From Parapristionchus giblindavisi (lineage: Eukaryota > Nematoda > Chromadorea > Rhabditida > Diplogasteridae): a DNA stretch of 64,000 bases. Positions within the stretch are counted from its first letter, which is position 1; the number at the start of each line of letters is the position of its first letter. The notes below the pieces were generated by a model. It was not told the origin of the DNA and did no database searches. It worked only from the letters and a program-made list of their open reading frames with translations. The translations under genes were made by a program, and so were the position numbers. Shown here piece by piece: positions 38,001 to 52,075 of the stretch. Location: NCBI GenBank assembly GCA_943737045.1, contig CALSFV010000010.1, forward strand, positions 1,639,777 through 1,703,776, written 5' to 3'.

Positions 38001-40065
38001 TTTATAGCGGCCATAGTGACCGAAGTACAAAAGTAACTTTCGCTCTGATATGGAAAAATTGATTTATCACATTTCAAAATGATTACGATACCTGTCGTGT
38101 CATATACCGTTAGAAAGAGCAACAAAATTTTGAATAAAATTATTGCTTCGTATGTGCAACAGTGGAAACTCCCGCCAAAATACAAAATTAACTTTGTGTT
38201 CTCGGTGCATTTTTAGATATTAAACAATTCATGACGAGCCAAATGGTTGTGGTGTCATATATCATGTGATAGAACAAAAAATTCTGAATAAGACTCATTT
38301 CAGGTCACGACGATCTGTAACTACATATAGCGGCCATAGTGACCGAAGTACAAAAGTAACTTTCGCTCTGATATCCTCTGATATGATACAAATTGATTTA
38401 TCACATGTCAAAATGACAACGATACCTGTCGTGCCATATACCGCTTGAAAGAGCAAAAAATTCACAATAAAATAACTGCTTCGTATGTAGAACAGTGGCC
38501 ACTCGTGTCAAAGTACAAAATTATCTTTGTGTTCTCGGTGCATTTTTAGATATTAAACAATTCATGACGAGCCAACTGGTTGTGGTCTCATATATCATGT
38601 GATAGAACAAAAAATTCTGAATAAGACTCATTTCAGGTCACGACGATCTGTAACTACATATAGCGGCCATAGTAAACGAAGTACAAAAGTTACTTTCGCT
38701 CTGATATGCTCTGATATGATACAAATTCATTTATCACATGTCAAAATGGCAACGATACCTGTCGTGTCATATACCGTTTGAAAGAGCAAAAAATTTTGAA
38801 TAAAATTATTGCTTCGTATGTAGAACAGTGGCCACTCGTGCCAAAGTGCAAAATTATCTTTGTGTTCTCGGTGCATTTTTAGATATTAAACAATTCATGA
38901 CGAGCCAAATGGTTGTGGTGTCATATATCATGTGATAGAACAAAAAATTCTGAATAAGACTCATTTCAGTTCACGACGATCTGTAATTTCATATAGCGGC
39001 CATAGTGACCGAAGTACAAAAGTAACTTTCGCTCTGATATGCTCTGATATGATACAAATTGATTTATCACACGTCAAAATGGCAACGATACCTGTCGTGT
39101 CATATTCCGTTTGAAAGAGCAAAAAATTCTGAATAGGACTCATTTCAGTTCACGACGATCTGTAATCTTTTATAGCGGCCATAGTGACCGAAGTACAAAA
39201 GTAACTTTCGCTCTGATATGGAAAAATTGATTTATCACATTTCAAAATGATTACGATACCTGTCGTGTCATATACCGTTTAAAACAGCAAAAAAATTCTG
39301 AATAGGACTCATTTCAGTTCACGACGATCTGTAATCTTTTATAGCGGCTATAGTGACCGAAGTACAAAAGTAACTTTCGCTCTGATATGGAAAAATTGAT
39401 TTATCACATTTCAAAATGATTACGATACCTGTCGTGTCATATACCGTTTGAAAGAGTAAAAAATTCACAATAAAATAACTGCTTCGTATGTAGAACAGTG
39501 GCCACTCGTGTCAAAGTACAAAATTATCTTTGTGTTCTCGGTGCATTTTTAGATATTAAACAATTCATGACGAGCCAACTGGTTGTGGTGTCATATATCA
39601 TGTGATAGAACAAAAAATTCTGAATAAGACTCATTTCAGTTCACAACGATCTGTAATTTCATATAGCGGCCACAGTGACCGAAGTACAAAAGTAACTTTC
39701 GCTCTGATATGGAAAAATTGATTTATCACATTTCAAAATGATTACGATACCTGTCGTGTCATATACCGTTTGAAACAGCAAAAAATTCTGAATAGGACTC
39801 ATTTCAGTTCACGACGATCTGTAATCTTTTATAGCGGCCATAGTGACCGAAGTACAAAAGTAACTTTCGCTCTGATATGGAAAAATTGATTTATCACATT
39901 TCAAAATGATTACGATACCTGTCGTGTCATATACCGTTAGAAAGAGCAACAAAATTTTGAATAAAATTATTGCTTCGTATGTGCAACAGTGGAAACTCCC
40001 GCCAAAATACAAAATTAACTTTGTGTTCTCGGTGCATTTTTAGATATTAAACAATTCATGACGAG
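32025..40065. repeat. 8,326-bp tandem duplication, copy 1
   Basis: About twenty consecutive units reappear at an exact offset of 8,326. Rare shared changes confirm it: TTTTATGGCGG at 36,011 and 44,337, and GAACAGAAAATTC at 36,450 and 44,776. Differences I noticed are one base at 34,916, one base at 39,349, and a replaced B module near 39,465-39,590. The left limit is placed where B modules of 31,767 and 40,093 become identical. Confidence 0.88.
36439..38265. repeat. 1,827-bp higher-order repeat, early copy a
   Basis: Eleven modules: A+B, A+B, A, short A, short A+B, short A (ACAACGATC type), short A+B. The sum of module lengths is 1,825 bp plus two extra A-run bases. The first two dimers both carry the CATATACCGCTTG ending, unlike later copies. 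Confidence 0.8.
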
Positions 40066-40092
40066 CCAACTGGTTGTGGTCTCATATATCAT
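38266..40092. repeat. 1,827-bp higher-order repeat, early copy b
   Basis: Same module order and length as the preceding copy. Its fifth unit has a CACAATAAAATAACTGC-type B module where the matching copy at 46,592 has a CTCAATAAAATTATTGC type. It also carries GTTTAAAACAGC at about 39,280, a marker shared with later copies. Confidence 0.82.
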
Positions 40093-40350
40093 GTGATAGA
40101 ACAAAAAATTCTGAATAAGACTCATTTCAGGTCACGACGATCTGTAACTACATATAGCGGCCATAGTAAACGAAGTACAAAAGTTACTTTCGCTCTGATA
40201 TGCTCTGATATGATACAAATTCATTTATCACATGTCAAAATGGCAACGATACCTGTCGTGTCATATACCGTTTGAAAGAGCAAAAAATTTTGAATAAAAT
40301 TATTGCTTCGTATGTAGAACAGTGGCCACTCGTGCCAAAGTGCAAAATTA

Positions 40351-43300
40351 TCTTTGTGTTCTCGGTGCATTTTTAGATATTAAACAATTCATGACGAGCC
40401 AAATGGTTGTGGTGTCATATATCATGTGATAGAACAAAAAATTCTGAATAAGACTCATTTCAGTTCACAACGATCTGTAATTTCATATAGCGGCCACAGT
40501 GACCGAAGTACAAAAGTAACTTTCGCTCTGATATGCTCTGATATGATACAAATTCATTTATCACATGTCAAAATGGCCACGATACCTGTCGTGTCATATA
40601 CCGTTTGAAAGAGCAAAAAATTCTCAATAAAATTATTGCTTCGTATGTGCAACAGTGGAAACTCCCGCCAAAATACAAAATTAACTTTGTGTTCTCGGTG
40701 CATTTTTAGATATTAAACAATTCATGACGAGCCAAATGGTTGTGGTGTCATATATCATGTGATAGAACAAAAAATTCTGAATAAGACTCATTTCAGGTCA
40801 CGACGATCTGTAACTACATATAGCGGCCATAGTGACCGAAGTACAAAAGTAACTTTCGCTCTGATATCCTCTGATATGATACAAATTGATTTATCACATG
40901 TCAAAATGACAACGATACCTGTCGTGCCATATACCGCTTGAAAGAGCAAAAAATTCACAATAAAATAACTGCTTCGTATGTAGAACAGTGGCCACTCGTG
41001 TCAAAGTACAAAATTATCTTTGTGTTCTCGGTGCATTTTTAGATATTAAACAATTCATGACGAGCCAACTGGTTGTGGTCTCATATATCATGTGATAGAA
41101 CAAAAAATTCTGAATAAGACTCATTTCAGGTCACGACGATCTGTAACTACATATAGCGGCCATAGTAAACGAAGTACAAAAGTTACTTTCGCTCTGATAT
41201 GCTCTGATATGATACAAATTCATTTATCACATGTCAAAATGGCAACGATACCTGTCGTGCCATATACCGTTTGAAAGAGCAAAAAATTTTGAATAACATT
41301 ATTGCTTCGTATGTAGAACAGTGGCCACTCGTGCCAAAGTGCAAAATTATCTTTGTGTTCTCGGTGCATTTTTAGATATTAAACAATTCATGACGAGCCA
41401 AATGGTTGTGGTGTCATATATCATGTGATAGAACAAAAAATTCTGAATAAGACTCATTTCAGTTCACGACGATCTGTAATTTCATATAGCGGCCATAGTG
41501 ACCGAAGTACAAAAGTAACTTTCGCTCTGATATGCTCTGATATGATACAAATTGATTTATCACACGTCAAAATGGCAACGATACCTGTCGTGTCATATTC
41601 CGTTTGAAAGAGCAAAAAATTCTGAATAGGACTCATTTCAGTTCACGACGATCTGTAATCTTTTATAGCGGCCATAGTGACCGAAGTACAAAAGTAACTT
41701 TCGCTCTGATATGGAAAAATTGATTTATCACATTTCAAAATGATTACGATACCTGTCGTGTCATATACCGTTTGAAACAGCAAAAAATTCTGAATAGGAC
41801 TCATTTCAGTTCACGACGATCTGTAATCTTTTATAGCGGCCATAGTGACCGAAGTACAAAAGTAACTTTCGCTCTGATATGGAAAAATTGATTTATCACA
41901 TTTCAAAATGATTACGATACCTGTCGTGTCATATACCGTTAGAAAGAGCAACAAAATTTTGAATAAAATTATTGCTTCGTATGTAGAACAGTGGCCACTC
42001 GTGCCAAAGTGCAAAATTATCTTTGTGTTCTCGGTGCATTTTTAGATATTAAACAATTCATGACGAGCCAAATGGTTGTGGTATCATATATCATGTGATA
42101 GAACAAAACATTCTGAATAAGACTCATTTCAGGTCACGACGATCTGTAACTACATATAGCGGCCATAGTGACCGAAGTACAAAAGTAACTTTCGCTCTGA
42201 TATCCTCTGATATGATACAAATTGATTTATCACATGTCAAATGACAACGATACCTGTCGTGCCATATACCGCTTGAAAGAGCAAAAAATTCACAATAAAA
42301 TAACTGCTTCGTATGTAGAACAGTGGCCACTCGTGTCAAAGTACAAAATTATCTTTGTGTTCTCGGTGCATTTTTAGATATTAAACAATTCATGACGAGC
42401 CAACTGGTTGTGGTCTCATATATCATGTGATAGAACAAAAAATTCTGAATAAGACTCATTTCAGGTCACGACGATCTGTAACTACATATAGCGGCCATAG
42501 TAAACGAAGTACAAAAGTTACTTTCGCTCTGATATGCTCTGATATGATACAAATTCATTTATCACATGTCAAAATGGCAACGATACCTGTCGTGCCATAT
42601 ACCGTTTGAAAGAGCAAAAAATTTTGAATAACATTATTGCTTCGTATGTAGAACAGTGGCCACTCGTGCCAAAGTGCAAAATTATCTTTGTGTTCTCGGT
42701 GCATTTTTAGATATTAAACAATTCATGACGAGCCAAATGGTTGTGGTGTCATATATCATGTGATAGAACAAAAAATTCTGAATAAGACTCATTTCAGTTC
42801 ACGACGATCTGTAATTTCATATAGCGGCCATAGTGACCGAAGTACAAAAGTAACTTTCGCTCTGATATGCTCTGATATGATACAAATTGATTTATCACAC
42901 GTCAAAATGGCAACGATACCTGTCGTGTCATATTCCGTTTGAAAGAGCAAAAAATTCTGAATAGGACTCATTTCAGTTCACGACGATCTGTAATCTTTTA
43001 TAGCGGCCATAGTGACCGAAGTACAAAAGTAACTTTCGCTCTGATATGGAAAAATTGATTTATCACATTTCAAAATGATTACGATACCTGTCGTGTCATA
43101 TACCGTTTGAAACAGCAAAAAATTCTGAATAGGACTCATTTCAGTTCACGACGATCTGTAATCTTTTATAGCGGCCATAGTGACCGAAGTACAAAAGTAA
43201 CTTTCGCTCTGATATGGAAAAATTGATTTATCACATTTCAATATGATTACGATACCTGTCGTGTCATATACCGTTAGAAAGAGCAACAAAATTTTGAATA

Positions 43301-46300
43301 AAATTATTGCTTCGTATGTGCAACAGTTGCCACTCCCGCCAAAATACAAAATTAACTTTGTGTTCTCGGTGCATTTTTAGATATTAAACAATTCATGACG
43401 AGCCAAATGGTTGTGGTGTCATATATCATGTGATAGAACAAAAAATTCTGAATAAGACTCATTTCAGTTCACAACGATCTGTAATTTCATATAGCGGCCA
43501 CAGTGACCGAAGTACAAAAGTAACTTTCGCTCTGATATGCTCTGATATGATACAAATTCATTTATCACATGTCAAAATGGCCACGATACCTGTCGTGTCA
43601 TATACCGTTTGAAAGAGCAAAAAATTCTCAATAAAATTATTGCTTCGTATGTGCAACAGTGGAAACTCCCGCCAAAATACAAAATTAACTTTGTGTTCTC
43701 GGTGCATTTTTAGATATTAAACAATTCATGACGAGCCAAATGGTTGTGGTGTCATATATCATGTGATAGAACAAAAAATTCTGAATAAGACTCATTTCAG
43801 TTCACAACGATCTGTAATTTCATATAGCGGCCACAGTGACCGAAGTACAAAAGTAACTTTCGCTCTGATATGCTCTGATATGATACAAATTCATTTATCA
43901 CATGTCAAAATGGCCACGATACCTGTCGTGTCATATACCGTTTGAAAGAGCAAAAAATTCTCAATAAAATTATTGCTTCGTATGTGCAACAGTGGAAACT
44001 CCCGCCAAAATACAAAATTAACTTTGTGTTCTCGGTGCATTTTTAGATATTAAACAATTCATGACGAGCCAAATGGTTGTGGTGTCATATATCATGTGAT
44101 AGAACAAAAAATTCTGAATAAGACTCATTTCAGGTCACGACGATCTGTAATTTCATATAGCGGCCATAGTGACCGAAGTACAAAAGTAACTTTCGCTCTG
44201 ATATGCTCTGATATGATACAAATTGATTTATCACACGTCAAAATGGCAACGATACCTGTCGTGTCATATTCCGTTTGAAAGAACAAAAAATTCTGAATAG
44301 GACTCATTTCAGTTCACGACGATCTGTAATCTTTTATGGCGGCCATAGTGACCGAAGTACAAAAGTAACTTTCGCTCTGATATGGAAAAATTGATTTATC
44401 ACATTTCAAAATGATTACGATACCTGTCGTGTCATATACCGTTTGAAACAGCAAAAAATTCTGAATAGGACTCATTTCAGTTCACGACGATCTGTAATCT
44501 TTTATAGCGGCCATAGTGACCGAAGTACAAAAGTAACTTTCGCTCTGATATGGAAAAATTGATTTATCACATTTCAAAATGATTACGATACCTGTCGTGT
44601 CATATACCGTTTGAAAGAGCAAAAAATTCTCAATAAAATTATTGCTTCGTATGTGCAACAGTTTCCACTCCCGCCAAAATACAAAATTATCTTTGTGTTC
44701 TCGGTGCATTTTTAGATATTAAACAATTCATGACGAGCCAAATGGTTGTGGTGTCATATATCATGTGATAGAACAGAAAATTCTGAATAAGACTCATTTC
44801 AGGTCACGACGATCTGTAACTACATATAGCGGCCATAGTGACCGAAGTACAAAAGTAACTTTCGCTCTGATATGCTCTGATATGATACAAATTGATTTAT
44901 CACATGTCAAAATGACAACGATACCTGTCGTGCCATATACCGCTTGAAAGAGCAAAAAATTCACAATAAAATAACTGCTTCGTATGTAGAACAGTGGCCA
45001 CTCGTGTCAAAGTACAAAATTATCTTTGTGTTCTCGGTGCATTTTTAGATATTAAACAATTCATGACGAGCCAACTGGTTGTGGTCTCATATATCATGTG
45101 ATAGAACAAAAAATTCTGAATAAGACTCATTTCAGGTCACGACGATCTGTAACTACATATAGCGGCCATAGTAAACGAAGTACAAAAGTAACTTTCGCTC
45201 TGATATGCTCTGATATGATACAAATTGATTTATCACATGTCAAAATGACAACGATACCTGTCGTGCCATATACCGCTTGAAAGAGCAAAAAATTCACAAT
45301 AAAATAACTGCTTCGTATGTAGAACAGTGGCCACTCGTGTCAAAGTACAAAATTATCTTTGTGTTCTCGGTGCATTTTTAGATATTAAACAATTCATGAC
45401 GAGCCAACTGGTTGTGGTCTCATATATCATGTGATAGAACAAAAAATTCTGAATAAGACTCATTTCAGGTCACGACGATCTGTAACTACATATAGCGGCC
45501 ATAGTAAACGAAGTACAAAAGTTACTTTCGCTCTGATATGCTCTGATATGATACAAATTGATTTATCACACGTCAAAATGGCAACGATACCTGTCGTGTC
45601 ATATTCCGTTTGAAAGAGCAAAAAATTCTGAATAGGACTCATTTCAGTTCACGACGATCTGTAATCTTTTATAGCGGCCATAGTGACCGAAGTACAAAAG
45701 TAACTTTCGCTCTGATATGGAAAAATTGATTTATCACATTTCAAAATGATTACGATACCTGTCGTGTCATATACCGTTTGAAACAGCAAAAAAATTCTGA
45801 ATAGGACTCATTTCAGTTCACGACGATCTGTAATCTTTTATAGCGGCCATAGTGACCGAAGTACAAAAGTAACTTTCGCTCTGATATGGAAAAATTGATT
45901 TATCACATTTCAAAATGATTACGATACCTGTCGTGTCATATACCGTTTGAAAGAGTAAAAAATTCTCAATAAAATTATTGCTTCGTATGTGCAACAGTGG
46001 CCACTCCCGCCAAAATACAAAATTAACTTTGTGTTCTCGGTGCATTTTTAGATATTAAACAATTCATGACGAGCCAAATGGTTGTGGTGTCATATATCAT
46101 GTGATAGAACAAAAAATTCTGAATAAGACTCATTTCAGTTCACAACGATCTGTAATTTCATATAGCGGCCACAGTGACCGAAGTACAAAAGTAACTTTCG
46201 CTCTGATATGGAAAAATTGATTTATCACATTTCAAAATGATTACGATACCTGTCGTGTCATATACCGTTTGAAACAGCAAAAAATTCTGAATAGGACTCA

Positions 46301-48390
46301 TTTCAGTTCACGACGATCTGTAATCTTTTATAGCGGCCATAGTGACCGAAGTACAAAAGTAACTTTCGCTCTGATATGGAAAAATTGATTTATCACATTT
46401 CAAAATGATTACGATACCTGTCGTGTCATATACCGTTAGAAAGAGCAACAAAATTTTGAATAAAATTATTGCTTCGTATGTGCAACAGTGGAAACTCCCG
46501 CCAAAATACAAAATTAACTTTGTGTTCTCGGTGCATTTTTAGATATTAAACAATTCATGACGAGCCAAATGGTTGTGGTGTCATATATCATGTGATAGAA
46601 CAAAAAATTCTGAATAAGACTCATTTCAGGTCACGACGATCTGTAACTACATATAGCGGCCATAGTGACCGAAGTACAAAAGTAACTTTCGCTCTGATAT
46701 CCTCTGATATGATACAAATTGATTTATCACATGTCAAAATGACAACGATACCTGTCGTGCCATATACCGCTTGAAAGAGCAAAAAATTCACAATAAAATA
46801 ACTGCTTCGTATGTAGAACAGTGGCCACTCGTGTCAAAGTACAAAATTATCTTTGTGTTCTCGGTGCATTTTTAGATATTAAACAATTCATGACGAGCCA
46901 ACTGGTTGTGGTCTCATATATCATGTGATAGAACAAAAAATTCTGAATAAGACTCATTTCAGGTCACGACGATCTGTAACTACATATAGCGGCCATAGTA
47001 AACGAAGTACAAAAGTTACTTTCGCTCTGATATGCTCTGATATGATACAAATTCATTTATCACATGTCAAAATGGCAACGATACCTGTCGTGTCATATAC
47101 CGTTTGAAAGAGCAAAAAATTTTGAATAAAATTATTGCTTCGTATGTAGAACAGTGGCCACTCGTGCCAAAGTGCAAAATTATCTTTGTGTTCTCGGTGC
47201 ATTTTTAGATATTAAACAATTCATGACGAGCCAAATGGTTGTGGTGTCATATATCATGTGATAGAACAAAAAATTCTGAATAAGACTCATTTCAGTTCAC
47301 GACGATCTGTAATTTCATATAGCGGCCATAGTGACCGAAGTACAAAAGTAACTTTCGCTCTGATATGCTCTGATATGATACAAATTGATTTATCACACGT
47401 CAAAATGGCAACGATACCTGTCGTGTCATATTCCGTTTGAAAGAGCAAAAAATTCTGAATAGGACTCATTTCAGTTCACGACGATCTGTAATCTTTTATA
47501 GCGGCCATAGTGACCGAAGTACAAAAGTAACTTTCGCTCTGATATGGAAAAATTGATTTATCACATTTCAAAATGATTACGATACCTGTCGTGTCATATA
47601 CCGTTTAAAACAGCAAAAAAATTCTGAATAGGACTCATTTCAGTTCACGACGATCTGTAATCTTTTATAGCGGCCATAGTGACCGAAGTACAAAAGTAAC
47701 TTTCGCTCTGATATGGAAAAATTGATTTATCACATTTCAAAATGATTACGATACCTGTCGTGTCATATACCGTTTGAAAGAGTAAAAAATTCTCAATAAA
47801 ATTATTGCTTCGTATGTGCAACAGTGGCCACTCCCGCCAAAATACAAAATTAACTTTGTGTTCTCGGTGCATTTTTAGATATTAAACAATTCATGACGAG
47901 CCAAATGGTTGTGGTGTCATATATCATGTGATAGAACAAAAAATTCTGAATAAGACTCATTTCAGTTCACAACGATCTGTAATTTCATATAGCGGCCACA
48001 GTGACCGAAGTACAAAAGTAACTTTCGCTCTGATATGGAAAAATTGATTTATCACATTTCAAAATGATTACGATACCTGTCGTGTCATATACCGTTTGAA
48101 ACAGCAAAAAATTCTGAATAGGACTCATTTCAGTTCACGACGATCTGTAATCTTTTATAGCGGCCATAGTGACCGAAGTACAAAAGTAACTTTCGCTCTG
48201 ATATGGAAAAATTGATTTATCACATTTCAAAATGATTACGATACCTGTCGTGTCATATACCGTTAGAAAGAGCAACAAAATTTTGAATAAAATTATTGCT
48301 TCGTATGTGCAACAGTGGAAACTCCCGCCAAAATACAAAATTAACTTTGTGTTCTCGGTGCATTTTTAGATATTAAACAATTCATGACGA
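40351..48390. repeat. 8,326-bp tandem duplication, copy 2
   Basis: Counterpart of 32,025-40,065. A private A-to-T change is at 43,242 (ATATGATTAC). The right limit is where CCAAATGGTTGTGGTG here differs from CCAACTGGTTGTGGTC near 40,066. The 286 bp between the copies (40,066-40,350) are a dimer of another subtype. Confidence 0.88.
44765..46591. repeat. 1,827-bp higher-order repeat, tandem copy 1
   Basis: First of four consecutive copies. It is the 8,326-bp counterpart of 36,439 and has the same two CCGCTTG-ending dimers. Confidence 0.82.
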
Positions 48391-48418
48391 GCCAAATGGT
48401 TGTGGTGTCATATATCAT
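46592..48418. repeat. 1,827-bp higher-order repeat, tandem copy 2
   Basis: Begins with the GATATCCTCTGATATG-type A module, which contains an EcoRV recognition string (GATATC) absent from ordinary A modules. GTTTAAAACAGC is at about 47,602. Confidence 0.85.
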
Positions 48419-50247
48419 GTGATAGAACAAAAAATTCTGAATAAGACTCATTTCAGGTCACGACGATCTGTAACTACATATAGCGGCCATAGTGACCGAA
48501 GTACAAAAGTAACTTTCGCTCTGATATCCTCTGATATGATACAAATTGATTTATCACATGTCAAAATGACAACGATACCTGTCGTGCCATATACCGCTTG
48601 AAAGAGCAAAAAATTCACAATAAAATAACTGCTTCGTATGTAGAACAGTGGCCACTCGTGTCAAAGTACAAAATTATCTTTGTGTTCTCGGTGCATTTTT
48701 AGATATTAAACAATTCATGACGAGCCAACTGGTTGTGGTCTCATATATCATGTGATAGAACAAAAAATTCTGAATAAGACTCATTTCAGGTCACGACGAT
48801 CTGTAACTACATATAGCGGCCATAGTAAACGAAGTACAAAAGTTACTTTCGCTCTGATATGCTCTGATATGATACAAATTCATTTATCACATGTCAAAAT
48901 GGCAACGATACCTGTCGTGTCATATACCGTTTGAAAGAGCAAAAAAATTTTGAATAAAATTATTGCTTCGTATGTAGAACAGTGGCCACTCGTGCCAAAG
49001 TGCAAAATTATCTTTGTGTTCTCGGTGCATTTTTAGATATTAAACAATTCATGACGAGCCAAATGGTTGTGGTGTCATATATCATGTGATAGAACAAAAA
49101 ATTCTGAATAAGACTCATTTCAGTTCACGACGATCTGTAATTTCATATAGCGGCCATAGTGACCGAAGTACAAAAGTAACTTTCGCTCTGATATGCTCTG
49201 ATATGATACAAATTGATTTATCACACGTCAAAATGGCAACGATACCTGTCGTGTCATATTCCGTTTGAAAGAGCAAAAAATTCTGAATAGGACTCATTTC
49301 AGTTCACGACGATCTGTAATCTTTTATAGCGGCCATAGTGACCGAAGTACAAAAGTAACTTTCGCTCTGATATGGAAAAATTGATTTATCACATTTCAAA
49401 ATGATTACGATACCTGTCGTGTCATATACCGTTTAAAACAGCAAAAAAAATTCTGAATAGGACTCATTTCAGTTCACGACGATCTGTAATCTTTTATAGC
49501 GGCCATAGTGACCGAAGTACAAAAGTAACTTTCGCTCTGATATGGAAAAATTGATTTATCACATTTCAAAATGATTACGATACCTGTCGTGTCATATACC
49601 GTTTGAAAGAGTAAAAAATTCACAATAAAATAACTGCTTCGTATGTAGAACAGTGGCCACTCGTGTCAAAGTACAAAATTATCTTTGTGTTCTCGGTGCA
49701 TTTTTAGATATTAAACAATTCATGACGAGCCAACTGGTTGTGGTGTCATATATCATGTGATAGAACAAAAAATTCTGAATAAGACTCATTTCAGTTCACA
49801 ACGATCTGTAATTTCATATAGCGGCCACAGTGACCGAAGTACAAAAGTAACTTTCGCTCTGATATGGAAAAATTGATTTATCACATTTCAAAATGATTAC
49901 GATACCTGTCGTGTCATATACCGTTTGAAACAGCAAAAAATTCTGAATAGGACTCATTTCAGTTCACGACGATCTGTAATCTTTTATAGCGGCCATAGTG
50001 ACCGAAGTACAAAAGTAACTTTCGCTCTGATATGGAAAAATTGATTTATCACATTTCAAAATGATTACGATACCTGTCGTGTCATATACCGTTAGAAAGA
50101 GCAACAAAATTTTGAATAAAATTATTGCTTCGTATGTGCAACAGTGGAAACTCCCGCCAAAATACAAAATTAACTTTGTGTTCTCGGTGCATTTTTAGAT
50201 ATTAAACAATTCATGACGAGCCAAATGGTTGTGGTGTCATATATCAT
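48419..50247. repeat. 1,827-bp higher-order repeat, tandem copy 3 (1,829 bp)
   Basis: Same module order; two extra A-run bases. Its fifth unit has the CACAATAAAATAACTGC B module near 49,620, matching 39,465 rather than the neighbouring copies at 47,790 and 51,448. Confidence 0.85.
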
Positions 50248-52075
50248 GTGATAGAACAAAAAATTCTGAATAAGACTCATTTCAGGTCACGACGATCTGT
50301 AACTACATATAGCGGCCATAGTGACCGAAGTACAAAAGTAACTTTCGCTCTGATATCCTCTGATATGATACAAATTGATTTATCACATGTCAAAATGACA
50401 ACGATACCTGTCGTGCCATATACCGCTTGAAAGAGCAAAAAATTCACAATAAAATAACTGCTTCGTATGTAGAACAGTGGCCACTCGTGTCAAAGTACAA
50501 AATTATCTTTGTGTTCTCGGTGCATTTTTAGATATTAAACAATTCATGACGAGCCAACTGGTTGTGGTCTCATATATCATGTGATAGAACAAAAAATTCT
50601 GAATAAGACTCATTTCAGGTCACGACGATCTGTAACTACATATAGCGGCCATAGTAAACGAAGTACAAAAGTTACTTTCGCTCTGATATGCTCTGATATG
50701 ATACAAATTCATTTATCACATGTCAAAATGGCAACGATACCTGTCGTGTCATATACCGTTTGAAAGAGCAAAAGATTTTGAATAAAATTATTGCTTCGTA
50801 TGTAGAACAGTGGCCACTCGTGCCAAAGTGCAAAATTATCTTTGTGTTCTCGGTGCATTTTTAGATATTAAACAATTCATGACGAGCCAAATGGTTGTGG
50901 TGTCATATATCATGTGATAGAACAAAAAATTCTGAATAAGACTCATTTCAGTTCACGACGATCTGTAATTTCATATAGCGGCCATAGTGACCGAAGTACA
51001 AAAGTAACTTTCGCTCTGATATGCTCTGATATGATACAAATTGATTTATCAACACGTCAAAATGGCAACGATACCTGTCGTGTCATATTCCGTTTGAAAG
51101 AGCAAAAAATTCTGAATAGGACTCATTTCAGTTCACGACGATCTGTAATCTTTTATAGCGGCCATAGTGACCGAAGTACAAAAGTAACTTTCGCTCTGAT
51201 ATGGAAAAATTGATTTATCACATTTCAAAATGATTACGATACCTGTCGTGTCATATACCGTTTAAAACAGCAAAAAAATTCTGAATAGGACTCATTTCAG
51301 TTCACGACGATCTGTAATCTTTTATAGCGGCCATAGTGACCGAAGTACAAAAGTAACTTTCGCTCTGATATGGAAAAATTGATTTATCACATTTCAAAAT
51401 GATTACGATACCTGTCGTGTCATATACCGTTTGAAAGAGTAAAAAATTCTCAATAAAATTATTGCTTCGTATGTGCAACAGTGGCCACTCCCGCCAAAAT
51501 ACAAAATTAACTTTGTGTTCTCGGTGCATTTTTAGATATTAAACAATTCATGACGAGCCAAATGGTTGTGGTGTCATATATCATGTGATAGAACAAAAAA
51601 TTCTGAATAAGACTCATTTCAGTTCACAACGATCTGTAATTTCATATAGCGGCCACAGTGACCGAAGTACAAAAGTAACTTTCGCTCTGATATGGAAAAA
51701 TTGATTTATCACATTTCAAAATGATTACGATACCTGTCGTGTCATATACCGTTTGAAACAGCAAAAAATTCTGAATAGGACTCATTTCAGTTCACGACGA
51801 TCTGTAATCTTTTATAGCGGCCATAGTGACCGAAGTACAAAAGTAACTTTCGCTCTGATATGGAAAAATTGATTTATCACATTTCAAAATGATTACGATA
51901 CCTGTCGTGTCATATACCGTTAGAAAGAGCAACAAAATTTTGAATAAAATTATTGCTTCGTATGTGCAACAGTTGCCACTCCCGCCAAAATACAAAATTA
52001 ACTTTGTGTTCTCGGTGCATTTTTAGATATTAAACAATTCATGACGAGCCAAATGGTTGTGGTGTCATATATCAT
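50248..52075. repeat. 1,827-bp higher-order repeat, tandem copy 4 (1,828 bp)
   Basis: Same module order. An extra base at about 51,051 (ATCAACACGTC) shifts the local phase, and the last B module has GTTGCCACTCCCG where copies 2 and 3 have GTGGAAACTCCCG. It is followed by a single extra dimer (52,076-52,410) before the next GATATCC unit. Confidence 0.83.

Noticed and set aside
50914..51213. Longer 99-codon open frame on the plus strand
   Set aside because: It arises because a single extra base near 51,051 shifts frame past the usual stop. The sequence is ordinary satellite.
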